Assembly (NCBI RefSeq): GCF_040581485.1
Contig: NC_090130.1
Location: 29,799,418-29,863,417, forward strand
DNA: 64,000 nucleotides
Reading direction: 5' to 3'
From: Linepithema humile
Lineage: Eukaryota; Arthropoda; Insecta; Hymenoptera; Formicidae
Shown here: one piece after another, positions 1 through 12,300 of the stretch
How the letters are laid out: each line of letters begins with the position of its first letter
How positions within the stretch are numbered: the stretch's first letter is position 1
The notes under the pieces: generated by a model
The model's database searches: none
Told to the model about the DNA's origin: nothing
What the model saw: the letters and a program-made list of their open reading frames with translations, nothing else
Translations under genes and position numbers: made by a program

Positions 1-2250
1 AGTAACCTTCCAACGCATGCTGCGAACGCCGCGATCGAGATAATTTTGGCGCTGAACCCACGGGGCGAAGCACGTCGCGTGGACGTCGGTATATCCCGAG
101 GATATTTTTGTCGTCTACTGGTCGCTGTACCTCCTCGACGATCGCGCAGTTATCTTTTTCTTGTTCTGTACATATGCTGATGTAAGCGCTTTCTTCGAGT
201 GAATTTGCGCAGTTACGAGAGTGAGTAAACGAGCGAAGGAGCGAGCGAGCGAGCGAGCGAGTGAGCGTAAAACGCACATCACCCCTTAAAATGCAGCCAA
301 ATAGGGTAACTGTAAAACAGATCGATCAATATAATATTATCAAATTTAATTAATAATTGTTATTTTTAATAATATACATATTTTTAAGTGATATTAATTT
401 TTCCTGTTGTCTTCTTCGATAAAATAATGAGAACAGCTTTTTTACAATAGCTTTATGAAATTGTTGGCCTATATGTTGCTTGTTAAGACATTAGATATTT
501 ATTTTTTAAATTTTGTCTGACACAAAAAAACAAATAAAAATTTTTCTCAGTTGGCCGAGAAATACTACTCGCGAACACTTTCCTTTTAAACCTAATGCAA
601 ATAACTTTTTTTTTTAACCGGTTATATTATAATGGACAGTGAGTGCTAAATAAAATATCAAATTTAAGTGCTTTCAAAGTACATACATCGATCACCAAAA
701 TTGAGTTAAGGGCGTAAAGGGCGCCCGCAACGACGTTTAGTATCAAGTAACACTGGATCCTCACGAAAGATAAGCCGGGTAAGATGACGCGTGGGCCGTT
801 TAGCCCAGACCCGGCGTGGAGAAAACTGAGAGAATGCACAGTCATCTGTAATCGATTGCACGAAACGTGAATTCTTAAAATTCCGATGGACAGCGGCAAT
901 GGAGGCGCCATACGCGCGAACTCATACGGGAGCCCATCGAGCAAAAGCCAGATCGGATGGAATGTGCGGCGAAAGGTGAACGCGTTCTCGCTCCCGAAGA
1001 AAGGAACAACAAAAAGTGCTTCAGCAGCGTTCGTGATTCAGGCGGACGCTGGTGTGGAGATGCACATGTGTAGCTCAAGCATCAATACGTAACAATCCGC
1101 GTGGATCCACCGCAACATATTTTCGTGAAAATCTCGAGAGAGAAAATGATTTATACTCGAAGCGCGTGAACAATAATGGCACATCATGTTCTTAATCTGA
1201 AATAGGAGCCGCGAGAGGGATGAATCATCGTCTATCCACAACGATACCTCAATTCAGCCTCGTCCATGTGCGTCGATCACAGCTGGAACACTGCAAATTC
1301 TTCGAAGGAGGCAGGTGAGACGGATATCCGTGATAATTAAAACAATCAGCGATGATTAAGGCACGCTACGGCACTGACGCACCACGAGGAACAAGTATTG
1401 GCTCTTAGGTCGCTATCGTCGCGACGCCCAGCACGACGCACGCAGGCGCGAGCATCAATCAATTCCACACACGCAACGCGTTTGTTTTGTTCTAGTTTCA
1501 TTGTGTTCTTTTGCACAACTTTCATCGGCTTTTCAGTCGATCGAATTAGATAAATTTGATCGAGAAATTTAATTAGGAAAATTTGTAGAAAATAAGAAAA
1601 AAAAATTTTGCAGAGAATTTTGAACAATTTAAAGTGATAGAATTAGTCGTTTTTTACAGCATTTAATCTTATGACTATTTGATAATTTAATTTTTTTTTT
1701 AAATTTGATTCGAAACACGCACTATTGAAGTTAAGTTAAATAATTATTAATTAAGTTCATCATAATTAAGAACCTAATTTTGAATAAAAATAATAATGTT
1801 CTGACGTGGTAAAACTGTCGAGTAAGGTATCGTGTGTCGAGTTTCGTGTTACGTGCGAGTTAAAATCAAATTATGAGAGTTCAGTTTAATTACGAAATCG
1901 AATCTGATTAACAAACTGGCCGCTTATACTTGGCACGATTTCGCAATAATTAATGAATTATATTAAATATCAGCATATTAGAATTTAATATTAATTTGTG
2001 AAAATTAATTCAACGGCATATTTAGCAGCATATTGGAATTTTAACTGGTTGCTCAATCGATTATGTATGCTTCTTACAAAACTGATTAAATAATAAATAC
2101 TGGAGTAAAAAATAATTATTATAGCTAACAATAATAAAAAAGAAATATTCTGGTATCGAAAATTCGAATCTTGGTGTGAGATTCTGTAGAGATGGACTAC
2201 AATTGTGAAGCCAAAAGTAAATTTATTCTGCGACAAGAAAACAGGCACGT
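1..2250. other. Gene-poor stretch, nothing recognised
   Basis: AT-rich non-coding DNA with short open frames on both strands, none of which combines protein-like sequence with splice sites. A GAGC tetranucleotide repeat lies at 231-267. The frame on the plus strand at 886-1092 (68 codons) has no supporting acceptor or family resemblance. I see no RNA gene here. Confidence 0.5.
231..267. repeat. (GAGC)n tetranucleotide microsatellite
   Basis: About eight GAGC/GCGA units with a few substitutions (one unit reads GTGA). Simple tandem repeat with no coding frame attached. Confidence 0.85.
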
Positions 2251-2321
2251 TTCAGTACTAGGAATCGAATCTGAGACTGTTGAATCAGAGTCGGGAAGAA
2301 CCACTAGACCATGCCGGAATT
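2251..2321 (-). repeat. Degenerate tRNA-like unit (SINE head or tRNA pseudogene)
   Basis: On the minus strand TGGTCTAGTGG (2311-2301) fits the pol III A-box consensus. GATTCGATTCC (2271-2261) fits the B-box at 10 of 11 positions, and the spacing is close to that in a tRNA. The 5' half resembles tRNA-Glu. The acceptor stem pairs at only about four of seven positions and the T-stem at three of five, and no clean anticodon stem forms, so an intact tRNA is unlikely. The AT-rich sequence below 2250 on the same strand could be a SINE body, but I see no second copy in the window to prove it. Confidence 0.45.
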
Positions 2322-5300
2322 GAAATCGCTCGTGTTACTTCATGCAGTCAGCACTGAGAAAATACTGGAATTCCTCAACGTGTATTGGAATTAATTAACT
2401 AATTAAAAAGACACCGGTTATTCGAGCTCATGCGTGAAGAGCAGCGAAATAAATCGCAAAGCGTTGCGTAATCTACAACGAGAAGTTGAATAATGATGCC
2501 AACTTATTTTGTAACCAGGTTTCGATGTTGCCGACGTATTAATATATCGCTTATGCTTTTCAGCCGAGCGTAAAGCGCTTTTGACGTTATTTTCAAAACA
2601 GCGAGGAAATAAATTAAAGCGCTTTCTGCTGAATTATAATCAAATGCACTCTGCTTTCTGCTAGAAATTGCAATTTTACAAAGACCGAAAGAATATTATT
2701 AAGGTATTTTCCACGATACACGAGATTTCCGCTCTTTATTTCCTGAAATGTTCTAATAATATTTACTCACGGCCAAGTACGAGACCGTTTCCGTCTGCGT
2801 GTTTCCGACTCCCTATCGCGTTCCTGTTGCAAAAGTCCTCCCACACTGCCGTTTTCATTTCCGGTCATGGTGCCCTCGCATCCAGCCAGGCATCTCCAAT
2901 CAAACACTTCGCTCACACTTCGACTACGTGCTTTTTCCTTCATTGTTGCTATTATTTGGAAAACATCTTCGATTTCTTTAAATTAAAACCGCTCGGTTTT
3001 ATTCCTGCGTCACCGCACACTCAAAATTACAGCCAGATGGTTTTGCATCACGTTCTCTTTGCAGAACGAAAGACTTTGCGTAAGTCAACATTTATAATTT
3101 TTTTTTTTTTCAACGGTTGGAATGCTTGCCAGGCGATTGATATCGAATGCAATTATTGATTTCAACAATGATCAGTCGCGACCTCGCGTGGTTTACGAGT
3201 GCCACTTCGGAACACTGTAAACTATGCGCTTTCTTTTTTTCGCAACAATAGTTCTTGATATCCGAAGACGTCCTTTCGTGATGATTAGTCTTGCGATTTG
3301 TGCATACAGCGAGGAGAATAGCGAACCTGTTTGACTAATCGTAGCATAATTCTCGGCTACACTCGCGATGATAACGTCTTTTATTTACTCCTTGTACGAG
3401 ATGCAAATGATACATTCAAGGACATGGTTTACGATTCCAGGCGTAAGTCACTTTTATAAGCTACGTTATTTACGTCACTCGCACTTAAGCTTTAAAAATG
3501 ATCGTTTATATTTAACAAAATTATTAACGATCGCCTTGATCTTTGGTCCCACCGAAGTTGCATATCGAAAGACTTTCGAAAGAATGTCTCACGGGCTTCG
3601 TTCTTGTTTCATATTAACATGTGTTTGCGACCTACTTCCTCAGCACAAGCGGGGAATTTCACTTGCCGATGAACGAAATGGTCGATAATGAATCTCACTG
3701 CCTGTTATTTTAGTTTTTATCTTATCTGGTTAGTACTGGGTTGCACTTGCGAAGTCTCGTTTACTTTTTTTTTTTATTTTGCAAACATGTTCCTTTGGTA
3801 TTAACACAGTGGTTATGTATATATATTATATAAACTCAATCTTTGCAGAGAGATTTTTACATGTGTCGCCATACGACATATACAACATTATTTGCAATTT
3901 ATATCTTTTATGCATTTTTCTAAAATTGCAGCTTTATGTTATTATAAAGAAAATCTTACGAATGAACATTTTATTGCTACATCGTGATTCACTCCAAAAT
4001 TATATATTATTCACTCCACATAATTATTAAGTTTAAAACTAATTTTTCTTCTACATAATCTTTAAAGGAAGAGATTATATTGAAAAGGAAAGCGGTCTAA
4101 TCTGTTCGCGAATGGAAACACGATGAGAAACGAGGTCTCGAAGCTAGCACACACAGTACACAACAACTGCGATCGACGACCGCTGAAGGTTCACTGAGAA
4201 ACGATTTTACCGGCTGTAGCCAGTCGAGAGGCAGTTAGGGCTTTCTAACCCGCGCCTCCTTCCCCACCATCGTGTGCCCCCGTTATCGTCATGCTTCTGA
4301 TATGAAAAAATCTGTGATAGGATTGGAAGTTCAAATGATGAGGTATGTGTTGGGAGTTCAATTACACTAATCAAGGATTTAAAAATATTATATATATATA
4401 ATATTTTTATTATAAGATATAATAATAATACTCTAAAACATAATTAAAAATTAAAAGCATAAATTCATGCAAATTAAATTATTTTTTATCTAATCATACA
4501 TTTCTGTTTTTTTTTATTTTTTTTCTATTAATTTTTATTATCGGATATTAAGATAGTGTGGTATATCAAAATTACTACATTATCGTTTCCTTAAAATAAG
4601 TGGTTTTGTGTGTAAGAAAACAACTCTTTTCCTTTCTGTATTATTTCTAATGAAGCTTTGATGAAACTATTCATTCTTGGTAAAGTAAAGACTACCGCTC
4701 GGTCAAGAATGAGATGTTATCGTAGTTGCCGGAAGTCTTTACCTTGTGACGTCGTCCGTTTCCGGTCAGTGAAAGTAATAAAACGAATGCGTTATGAATT
4801 TGCCCGGCGGCGAATAAGATGTGCTAGGTTGTTAAAGACGTTTTTATCCAACTAATATGACTTTTTCTTTTTCTTTTATAATATTGAATAAAAAATTGCT
4901 TTTTTCGCTTATCCTACACGATTCGCCTATGTGTCTGGTTAAAGTTCGTGTTTGATGATTATAATATATTACAATAATAATAAATAATGCATGATGTCGA
5001 CGCCTGTAACCGAAGTGAGTTTTTACATCACTGATAAGAAATGTAGAGCTAACTGTCCTTACTTTCGCTTTGTATTAATTCAGCTTTTTCACAATTCAAA
5101 CGAAACTTTTTTGAAAATAAAATTCTTGAGTGGTTTAACTCGATAGGAAACGCCTAGTAATTTTTCTTTAAATATCTCCAACATGAGAAACGACAACAAA
5201 TGCTATTTCAATTATACGACCATCAATGTGTGATATATGTGTGTCAACATACTATATCAATGTCGATAATTTTTAAAAATTTTCCATCTGTACATCTTAT

Positions 5301-5660
5301 TTATAATCGAACAGGTACGGTGTATTATAAAATCGATATGTATACAGCTCATATGTATATCCTCAACTTCTATACAAATGTTAAACTTTCTCTAAATTAA
5401 ACCTGACACTGCGTATTTTTTTATTTTACTTCAATTTTTACTTTATTATTATTCTAAACATTAGTCTGTATCTTACATGTGAAAATAAAGCATTATTGTT
5501 GTCCTCAACTATTTTTAAAAATATATTTCAAATTTTTTTCAAGTGAAAATTCGCTCAATAATAATATTCTGATCAATAATTCTGATCAATAATAATATTA
5601 ATTTATAATTATGTCAAAATATAGCTTCTCCTTCTCTATCAGTAGTCGAACATATCATGT
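2322..5660. other. Gene-poor AT-rich stretch
   Basis: No supported gene. The longest open frame (2668-3159, plus, 163 codons) is compositionally AT-driven, rich in Phe, Ser and His, and has no recognisable domain. Homopolymer T runs occur near 3098-3110 and 3766-3776. A perfect 13-bp tandem duplication (ATTCTGATCAATA) is at 5566-5591. Confidence 0.5.
5566..5591. repeat. 13-bp perfect tandem duplication
   Basis: ATTCTGATCAATA occurs twice head to tail with no mismatch. It lies 70 bp upstream of the first tRNA gene. It is probably a replication-slippage duplication. Confidence 0.8.
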
Positions 5661-5732
5661 GCGATGGTGGTGTAATGGTCAGCATAGTTGCCTTCCAAGC
5701 AGTTGATCCGGGTTCGATTCCCGGCCATCGCA
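5661..5732 (+). tRNA. tRNA-Gly (anticodon TCC)
   Basis: A 72-nt intron-less tRNA gene. The acceptor stem GCGATGG pairs perfectly with CCATCGC and is followed by discriminator A. The D-arm carries the A-box (TGGTGTAATGG). The anticodon stem-loop TTGCCTTCCAAGCAG places TCC in the loop, so it reads GGA and, by wobble, GGG codons. The T-arm is the canonical GGGTTCGATTCCC B-box. The arms closely follow the well-known animal tRNA-Gly(TCC) pattern. A T9 run at 5736-5744 is the expected pol III terminator. CCA is not encoded, as usual in eukaryotes. A second glycine tRNA of a different anticodon lies 549 bp downstream on the same strand. Confidence 0.97.
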
Positions 5733-5735
5733 CGC

Positions 5736-5744
5736 TTTTTTTTT
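5736..5744 (+). terminator. Pol III T-run terminator of tRNA-Gly(TCC)
   Basis: Nine consecutive T residues begin four bases after the discriminator base, the standard RNA polymerase III stop. Confidence 0.9.
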
Positions 5745-5989
5745 ATACTAAATTTTTTTCACACAAGTTAATTCATAAATATGCATGTAAAAAAGAAAGT
5801 AAATTTATGTTATAATATTTGTTTTTAATAATTATAACGTCATTGTCATACTCAAAACTGTTTGAAACATCAAGCATTATGGTGCACTGTTCAGAATTTA
5901 CAAACTGATTATTTTAATTTTATAATCAGTGCTTGCATAATGCTAATAAATTTAATTGCTGGAAAGTAATTTAAATTATTGATTTATAT

Positions 5990-6223
5990 CAGTGCTGCTC
6001 AACTTTTTTGGTAGAGCGACCACGCGATTTATCTATGCACGGAGGAAAAATACAAAATTTGGATGTAATATTGACATTCGTCAAACATATCAATAAAAAT
6101 AAGCTAAGTGTTATAATATAAATTAATAGGAACAAAATAAATAAATCAAAATGTGAAGAAAATCTATCACAAAAGACGTCGCGATCGACCGGTAGATTGC
6201 GATCGACTGGTTGGGCACCCCTG
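5990..6223. mobile_element. hAT-type non-autonomous transposon (MITE)
   Basis: A 234-bp element with no coding capacity. It begins CAGTGCTGCTCAAC and ends GTTGGGCACCCCTG. The reverse complement of the right end matches the left end at 11 of 14 bases. Both ends follow the hAT-superfamily terminal consensus (CAGNG near the tip). The flanking 8-mers are ATTTATAT (5982-5989) and ACTTATAT (6224-6231), an 8-bp target-site duplication with one change, as expected for hAT insertion. Near the right end are two GCGATCGAC subrepeats (6181-6189, 6199-6207), and a related GAGCGACCACGCGA lies near the left. It sits between the two glycine tRNA genes. Confidence 0.88.
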
Positions 6224-6280
6224 ACTTATATCATTGACAACTAGCTTATATTTCTTGAAGTAAAAACGGAATCACAAGCA

Positions 6281-6351
6281 GCACTGCTGGTGTAGTGGTA
6301 TCATGCAAGATTCCCATTCTTGCGACCCGGGTTCGATTCCCGGGCAGTGCA
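6281..6351 (+). tRNA. tRNA-Gly (anticodon CCC)
   Basis: A 71-nt intron-less tRNA gene. The acceptor stem GCACTGC pairs perfectly with GCAGTGC, plus discriminator A. The A-box lies in TGGTGTAGTGG. The anticodon stem CAAGA/TCTTG encloses TTCCCAT with CCC at the anticodon position, decoding GGG. The T-arm CCCGGGTTCGATTCCCGGG is a perfect five-pair stem with canonical B-box. A T6 run at 6354-6359 terminates transcription. CCA is not encoded. With the TCC gene upstream it forms a small glycine tRNA pair on one strand. Confidence 0.96.
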
Positions 6352-6353
6352 GC

Positions 6354-6359
6354 TTTTTT
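6354..6359 (+). terminator. Pol III T-run terminator of tRNA-Gly(CCC)
   Basis: Six T residues start two bases after the tRNA, and a second longer T run follows at about 6364-6375 as back-up. Confidence 0.85.
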
Positions 6360-9219
6360 ATCTTTTTTTTTTTTTAATTTGATGCAGAAAAAATTTAGAA
6401 AAATTTATTTCTTTAGCAGTTTATTTGTGAATCAAGTGGTTCGCAATAAATTAGTATGTATATGTCTGCTAAGGAAAGTTTGTTATCGTAAGTAATTCGT
6501 TTGTCTAAGCCACTTACTTATGTTATCATAAAATTTCTAAGTGAGATAAAACTATGAAGTAATTTTCCAATCTAATATTACGTTTTATATAATTGTCTTG
6601 CGAATTATTAACGTAACACTATCAGATGAATAAATGATATTTTGATCGTGACTTTCACTTTGCTTTTAGCACAAACATAATTCCTGAGAATAGAAGCTGA
6701 AAATAAACGTGCGATATGAAAATACAGATACGTGTCTCTTCACATATAAAGCACATGATAAGTCGGGGTCGCGCTTATCACGGATACTATACCTGACAGC
6801 AGGTTGGATAAGGGGATTTCGCATGCGCGTCGCCACTTGGAAAAGTATGCTTCTACCACGTTGCATCACTATACTTGGCGTTACTATACTGAGGAGGGCC
6901 AACAATTCCATTCTTCGACGTACACGGTGTATCGTCGGACAAGAGTGGAAAATAAAAATTTCTCACGATAAGGGGAACCTCGGTGATAACCCACTCTCAC
7001 CGATGAGCGAAAACCGATCGCGTGCCACCGCTTGTAACAAGTATGGCGTGATTAGTCAGTGATGTCGATTCTAATCTCACAATCAATATCATCGAAAGTG
7101 GAGTTCATGTACAGATAACGTTTGATTAGCTAGTGTATCATATTTTATATTCAGTGATATTCGTTGAGTAGTTCGAGGATGATATGCAGGAGAGTTGAAA
7201 ACGCGAATGTGTGTTTACTTGCATATACAAATACTCAAGACAATGTAACCATTATCGTTGAGATATTTCAAGACGGAGTAATACTATTTAATAAACAGTG
7301 AGATAATTTTTAATTTCATTCAACTGCGCAATAATATCGGATATATATCGACATTAACATTGACATATTTGTATGGCAAATAATTCTGCAATTTTTTCAT
7401 CTTTCAAAGTTACAAATGGATTGTTTAGCGATATTTTTTTGCGACAGAGAGGATAGAATGACAATCGTAAGATTGATGCAATGACGATAAAGTTTCGCAA
7501 AAAAAACCAGTTAATCAATACAAGATAATCGTTGAATTTCGCAAAAACTCGTGCTTATCAACGTTTTTACTTACCCTGAAGAAAAATTTTATTATCATAA
7601 TAAATATATTTTTTTGTTGAGATGACGTATTACCAGACTGGACAAATTGAAGAATCTGAATTGAGGAATATTTGGTGAAAAATAATCAATACACAAAATG
7701 TCAAGTAACATAAATCATTTTCGTGCTACGTGCGACAGTAGCTACAGTTGTAGCTACGGAATAAACAAATTGCACATTATAGTGCGAATTATTCAAAAAG
7801 CAATATAAGATATCAAAGTGCGTTTGTGTGCAATAGTTTTAGCACAAAGACATTGGGATGTACACAAAGACATACTATCAAACAATAAGACGAGGAGCAC
7901 ATTTATACGAAAACTTATGGAATTCCAGATTTTCATTTTTTAAAGAAAAATATGAAAATTATTAGATTTTAAACTCTGAAAATTATTATCCACTTCTAAA
8001 TAACGATTAGTTACAATAACAAGTTATGCGTAAGTGATCCTGAACTGTGATCAAATTTCGTAAGCGTTCAAAAATATCAACAAAAATCACGATGTGTGCG
8101 AAATTATTGAAATGATTAGATAATAACTACGGGAAGCGGTCACGATACACATCACTACGAGGACGTGATTATACCATCACAACAACAATATTCAACAGGC
8201 AAAGGAAAACGTTCATGCGGGTTGTAACAGTTGGCGCTAGCTACAGTTCACACTGAACAGGCTGTAAAAAGCTGTATTACCTTCGCGGCTCCGTCGTCTC
8301 GGCGTGATCGACCGTTAACTCGGACTGCACGTTGCTTCAAGAGAAAAATATACTGTTAAAATTCGCCGACAACTATCTGCGATTAGTTGCATCAACGCAT
8401 ATTGGCTATCAATTGATAGTATCGTATCTGAATTATCAAAGTTTCATCTGATCGGAATGAAATATTTCTATTCGCTCGTGTTCGGTGATCAGCGTGTAAG
8501 TAAGTACAGCTACAGAAAAGGGAACGTATTGTTAGAAGTGAGTGTGGCAAGGTCTTTTCGTGACCTTGACACAGATTTCTACATTAACGTATTTTTTTTA
8601 TAGTATCGATTTCTTGTAAGACATGGTCGCTTGCGCAATCGTCGTAAATAATTGACTTCAATAAAATATGGTTAAAGTTCTTCAGAATATTGCATTCGTA
8701 ATGCTGTCGAATATTTTAGTAGTTAAAAAAAGTTATTATAATAACATGCAGATATTTTAGACGTCAACAGGCCACTGTAAAAACGATATGCTGATCATCG
8801 CACTTATTAACATTCTATGTACTGAGCGAGATCGAATAAGACAAGTATACTCTTATATGGTCTCAATAGAGCTGTAAATTGTATTCTTCTTGCATTTGCA
8901 AAGTTATTATCTTTTAATATGGGAATTTCGATTATTTAATAAGGAATTTTTAAACTTTGCGCGACGAAATTCACGGGGTAAATTTAAATGCACGGAAGTT
9001 TGCGGCGCTGTGAGAGACCGCAAACTTCCACAAATTGCTCGAATCGATGACACAAAGAATATGGACTTAATTTCGTATCGTAATTTTTTTCATTTCGTAA
9101 AAACGAGTAAATTTTAAACTGATTTCGTAAAGACAGATCCTTTTCGCTAAAAATTCGCTTTATATAGACAAATAGCAAAGCTAGAACTTTGATCAGCCGA
9201 GGGGGAAGAGTGATCTTAC
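6360..9219. other. Gene-poor stretch between tRNA pair and 9.3-kb exon
   Basis: AT-rich with no supported coding exon. A strong donor-like sequence (GTAAGTAAGT) at 8497 is preceded by a more GC-rich segment (about 8270-8495) that could be an untranslated first exon of a plus-strand gene. The ATG at 8457 runs into a stop within ten codons, so it is not coding. A 12-bp perfect hairpin sits at 8994-9029. Confidence 0.4.
8994..9029. repeat. Perfect 12-bp inverted repeat (hairpin)
   Basis: GGAAGTTTGCGG (8994-9005) and CCGCAAACTTCC (9018-9029) are exact reverse complements around a 12-nt loop. There is no T run or other terminator context. The arms are too short for a typical microRNA precursor. 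Confidence 0.8.
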
Positions 9220-9335
9220 TTGAAGGTCTGCTGCTTGTCTTGCATCCTGGACACCGGGGTCTTCTTCGCGACTACGTTCTCATCCAACTTCACGCTGGCC
9301 ATTGCCCTGGCTAGCTGAAGATTCTTCTCATCCAT
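9220..9335 (-). CDS. Possible first coding exon of an unidentified protein
   Basis: On the minus strand an ATG at 9335 (context AAAAATGG, close to insect start preference) opens 38 codons plus two bases, ending at 9220. It is followed at once by the good splice donor GTAAGATC. The peptide begins MDEKNLQLARAMASVKLDEN and continues with a Lys/Gln-rich segment ending in QQTF, so it is polar and helical in character. The frame stays open upstream of the ATG, so an earlier start or an acceptor near 9363 (TTAG) cannot be excluded. The next exon would start with one base completing a codon and must lie below 9219 or beyond the window's left edge; I could not find it. I do not recognise a family, and a chance frame remains possible. 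Confidence 0.35.
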
Positions 9336-9398
9336 TTTTCTCTCTGTCTCTCGTTCACTAATAGCCGCGACGAAAAGCTCGGCAAGCGTGTGACGCAC

Positions 9399-12300
9399 CT
9401 CGACAACGCTTACGATCGAACGAACCGCACCGAGAGATGTCTCGTCGCGTACTGAAAGAGATCTCCGTCGCCGACAGAGTTAACCTGAGCGCCTCCACCG
9501 TCTCATATGTGTCGGCTCGATTGTATAACTCCGTTATCGTGTACGTTCCGCATTACCTTCCCTGTTTGTTCACCGCCTTTCCGCGTCTTTTTTCCCCCTA
9601 CTCTCGCCGGTCGCAACTGGCGAATATTGTTGTGCAAATAACCCTCATCACGAATAGAATCGGTCTATTCTAATTCAGGATCTCGCTTTAGTGTATTACT
9701 GGAGCATGCTTTTTGAATGGCTTACACGATTCCCGCTCGTCAATGAACTAACATTCGTGACACTCGGAAATGTTTAATGGACCGATTGACGTCATGTCGT
9801 GACATGCTGACATATGTAACAGACGGCACACGCTCTTTTATTTTCTACAAACTCACGAGACATTATATTATTATTCTTATTACCGCTTTAGCATTTCTGA
9901 ATTTTTAACGCGCATCTATTGATAAAATAATAATTTTTTTATGCTTTTCTGGTTTAACATTTTTTTTATCTCTATATTTACAATATATATTATTTTCTAG
10001 AAGAAAATTTTATTTGGTGAATTAAATTATTCGAGAAAATCAATAATAATGATAGCGGTAAAAAGCGAGGTATATCAGACTAGTAGTAATAGATGTCACG
10101 ACGTGGCTGTTCCTAAACCAGCTTGAACGAAGTCGAGATATCGAAGTGCGCAGCGCCAGACGATACGAATGTGATCACAAGTTGGTAAACTGCGGGCGAA
10201 AATGCTCTTTTTTTATATTTTATATAAAATCATAGATATTTGTCCTGATTTTGCATTATATAATTGAATGAATAATATTAGAATTAATTACATTAATTTT
10301 CCATAATTTAATTGAAGAGATGTTAAATTCATTCACAATTACAATAACAGTAATTCGTCGAAACACAAATAATAAATTTCCTTAATCAACTTAATCCTAA
10401 ATATTGCAACATTTGGGATCAAGTTAATGAAAAGGCAGAGATCTGACTATAAATCATTTTCTTAATTAGACGTCTGCCACGATGACTGAATCACCGCGTA
10501 TTGCGATGAGAAGTGATCTAGTTCACGACTAGGTTGATCAGTCGATCGATCGGCGGTGCGGTCGATCGAGTGCCGCAATGCTTCGCGCGTGCCTGTTTCT
10601 CCTCGAACCGCTTACCATGGCCAGTACCAGTGGTTATCAAGGCCACTCACTCGATTACCCGCGTTTCTTACGAGTAAAACCGTATAGAACAGTTCGTGCG
10701 TGGACTCGTGATAAATATTCCGACGAGATGCGATTTGTTAGCACCACGGATCGCTGACTTCTTTCTACTTCATAAATAATCGTCAATCTTTATTAATTAT
10801 CAATTGGCCCATTATTTAAAATCATTGGCCATTCACGTGAATCTTATCTCGCGACCACATGTCGCATCTCCTCGATTCGCATTCGAAACGGTTTCTTATC
10901 GCGATAATAATGCCGAGACCGTTCTGCTCGTTACGTACGAAACCGTTTTCAAACTGCAGTGTCCACTCCGCGACTGTCACTCATTAGAAACGCTGTATCA
11001 CATAAAAATTCCAGAAACGGTATTTTTTTTACTGTTAAATATGTCGATCATACATATGTATACCAATTATTTTTTAAAATGCATGCATTTTCGTCAGCAA
11101 ATTAAAATAAATATTTCAATTTTATTAGCGCGATTGTATGTAACACTTGTAAGAGTGTTCTTCGCATCGTGATCTTTGCGATTGATCTCTTCGAGGACGA
11201 AGAGAATTGAAACGCACAAGTTGCTCTTCGTCGACATTTAAATGTTCAGCTGGCAATCGCGCTCCGACACTGATATCAACTAAACGAACTTGAAATCGCA
11301 CGTCGCGCCTTGACTCGCCTCGACCTTTTATTACACGCGCGCATTATTCGCGACCAGAATATTCTTTCAATCTTTCGCGAAACCTTTCGCGTCGATAGCG
11401 ATCTGCCTTTCGTTTCCTCGCCGCGCGCCAAGCCAGTCGTCGTGAGCCATAAATCAAATCCGCCTCGCCGAATGACGAAGCACGACCCGTCTCTCCGGGT
11501 CGACTCGTGCACGGTACATCGACTTTTTTGCATGATCGTCCGAGCTTTTAAAAGCGTGCCGAAGTTAATGAGCTGTGCGTCGCAGCGCGCATTAATGCGC
11601 TCCAAATAAGCGACGGCGACGCGCTGCAAACGAATTGCGATGTGGCGCAGGTGTGCGCGCGTATTTCTGCACGCAGCACCTATGCATTACGTATAGATTC
11701 CAGTCCGCGTAACTGCGCAGCGCATATGGATTATAATAAATACGTTACATTAAGCCGACAGGCCGCTGCTTTTTGTCGCCCCCGTGATAATACGTTTGGA
11801 GACCGTCGATAGCTTCCTGCACTACTGTTCATTTCCAGAATACGTATGGGCTGATTGAAAAATCGCGTACTATTTCTCGGTAACGGATGCTCACAAGAGC
11901 GGACCGAATCGAGAATGGTTCGAGGCGTATCTCTACATTTCTCTTCCGCCATTAAAAAACCTGAAATTGATTTATCTCCGAGCAGGTTTCCTCAACACGA
12001 TCGAAACGACAGTTTTCAATGAATTTTTTATGAGGAACATTCGTGCCGAACGTTCGCTTGTATTTCAATTCAAAATCAACTTCGGCAGTTTATAATGAGT
12101 GAAAGTTTGCATCTTCTCCGATGTAGCGGAAAGATATTATTCGATATTTTTTTACTTTAAGATTAGAAATCTGTTTCGATCGCAAAAGGAAAACGGAAAC
12201 TGTTACTTTTATTTGAGAAATTGACTGCGCGAGATGATTTCCGCGTTTTCCGGCGGCGAGTCGTGATCCACCGCGTTGGTGCGCAACTCGAATGAATTTC

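Noticed and set aside
2668..3159. Plus-strand frame of 163 codons
   Set aside because: Atypical composition with an F run from a T homopolymer and no homology features. Likely chance.
8457..8502. Coding first exon ending at the GTAAGTAAGT donor
   Set aside because: The ATG at 8457 meets a stop within ten codons. Only an untranslated exon would be possible, with no other support.
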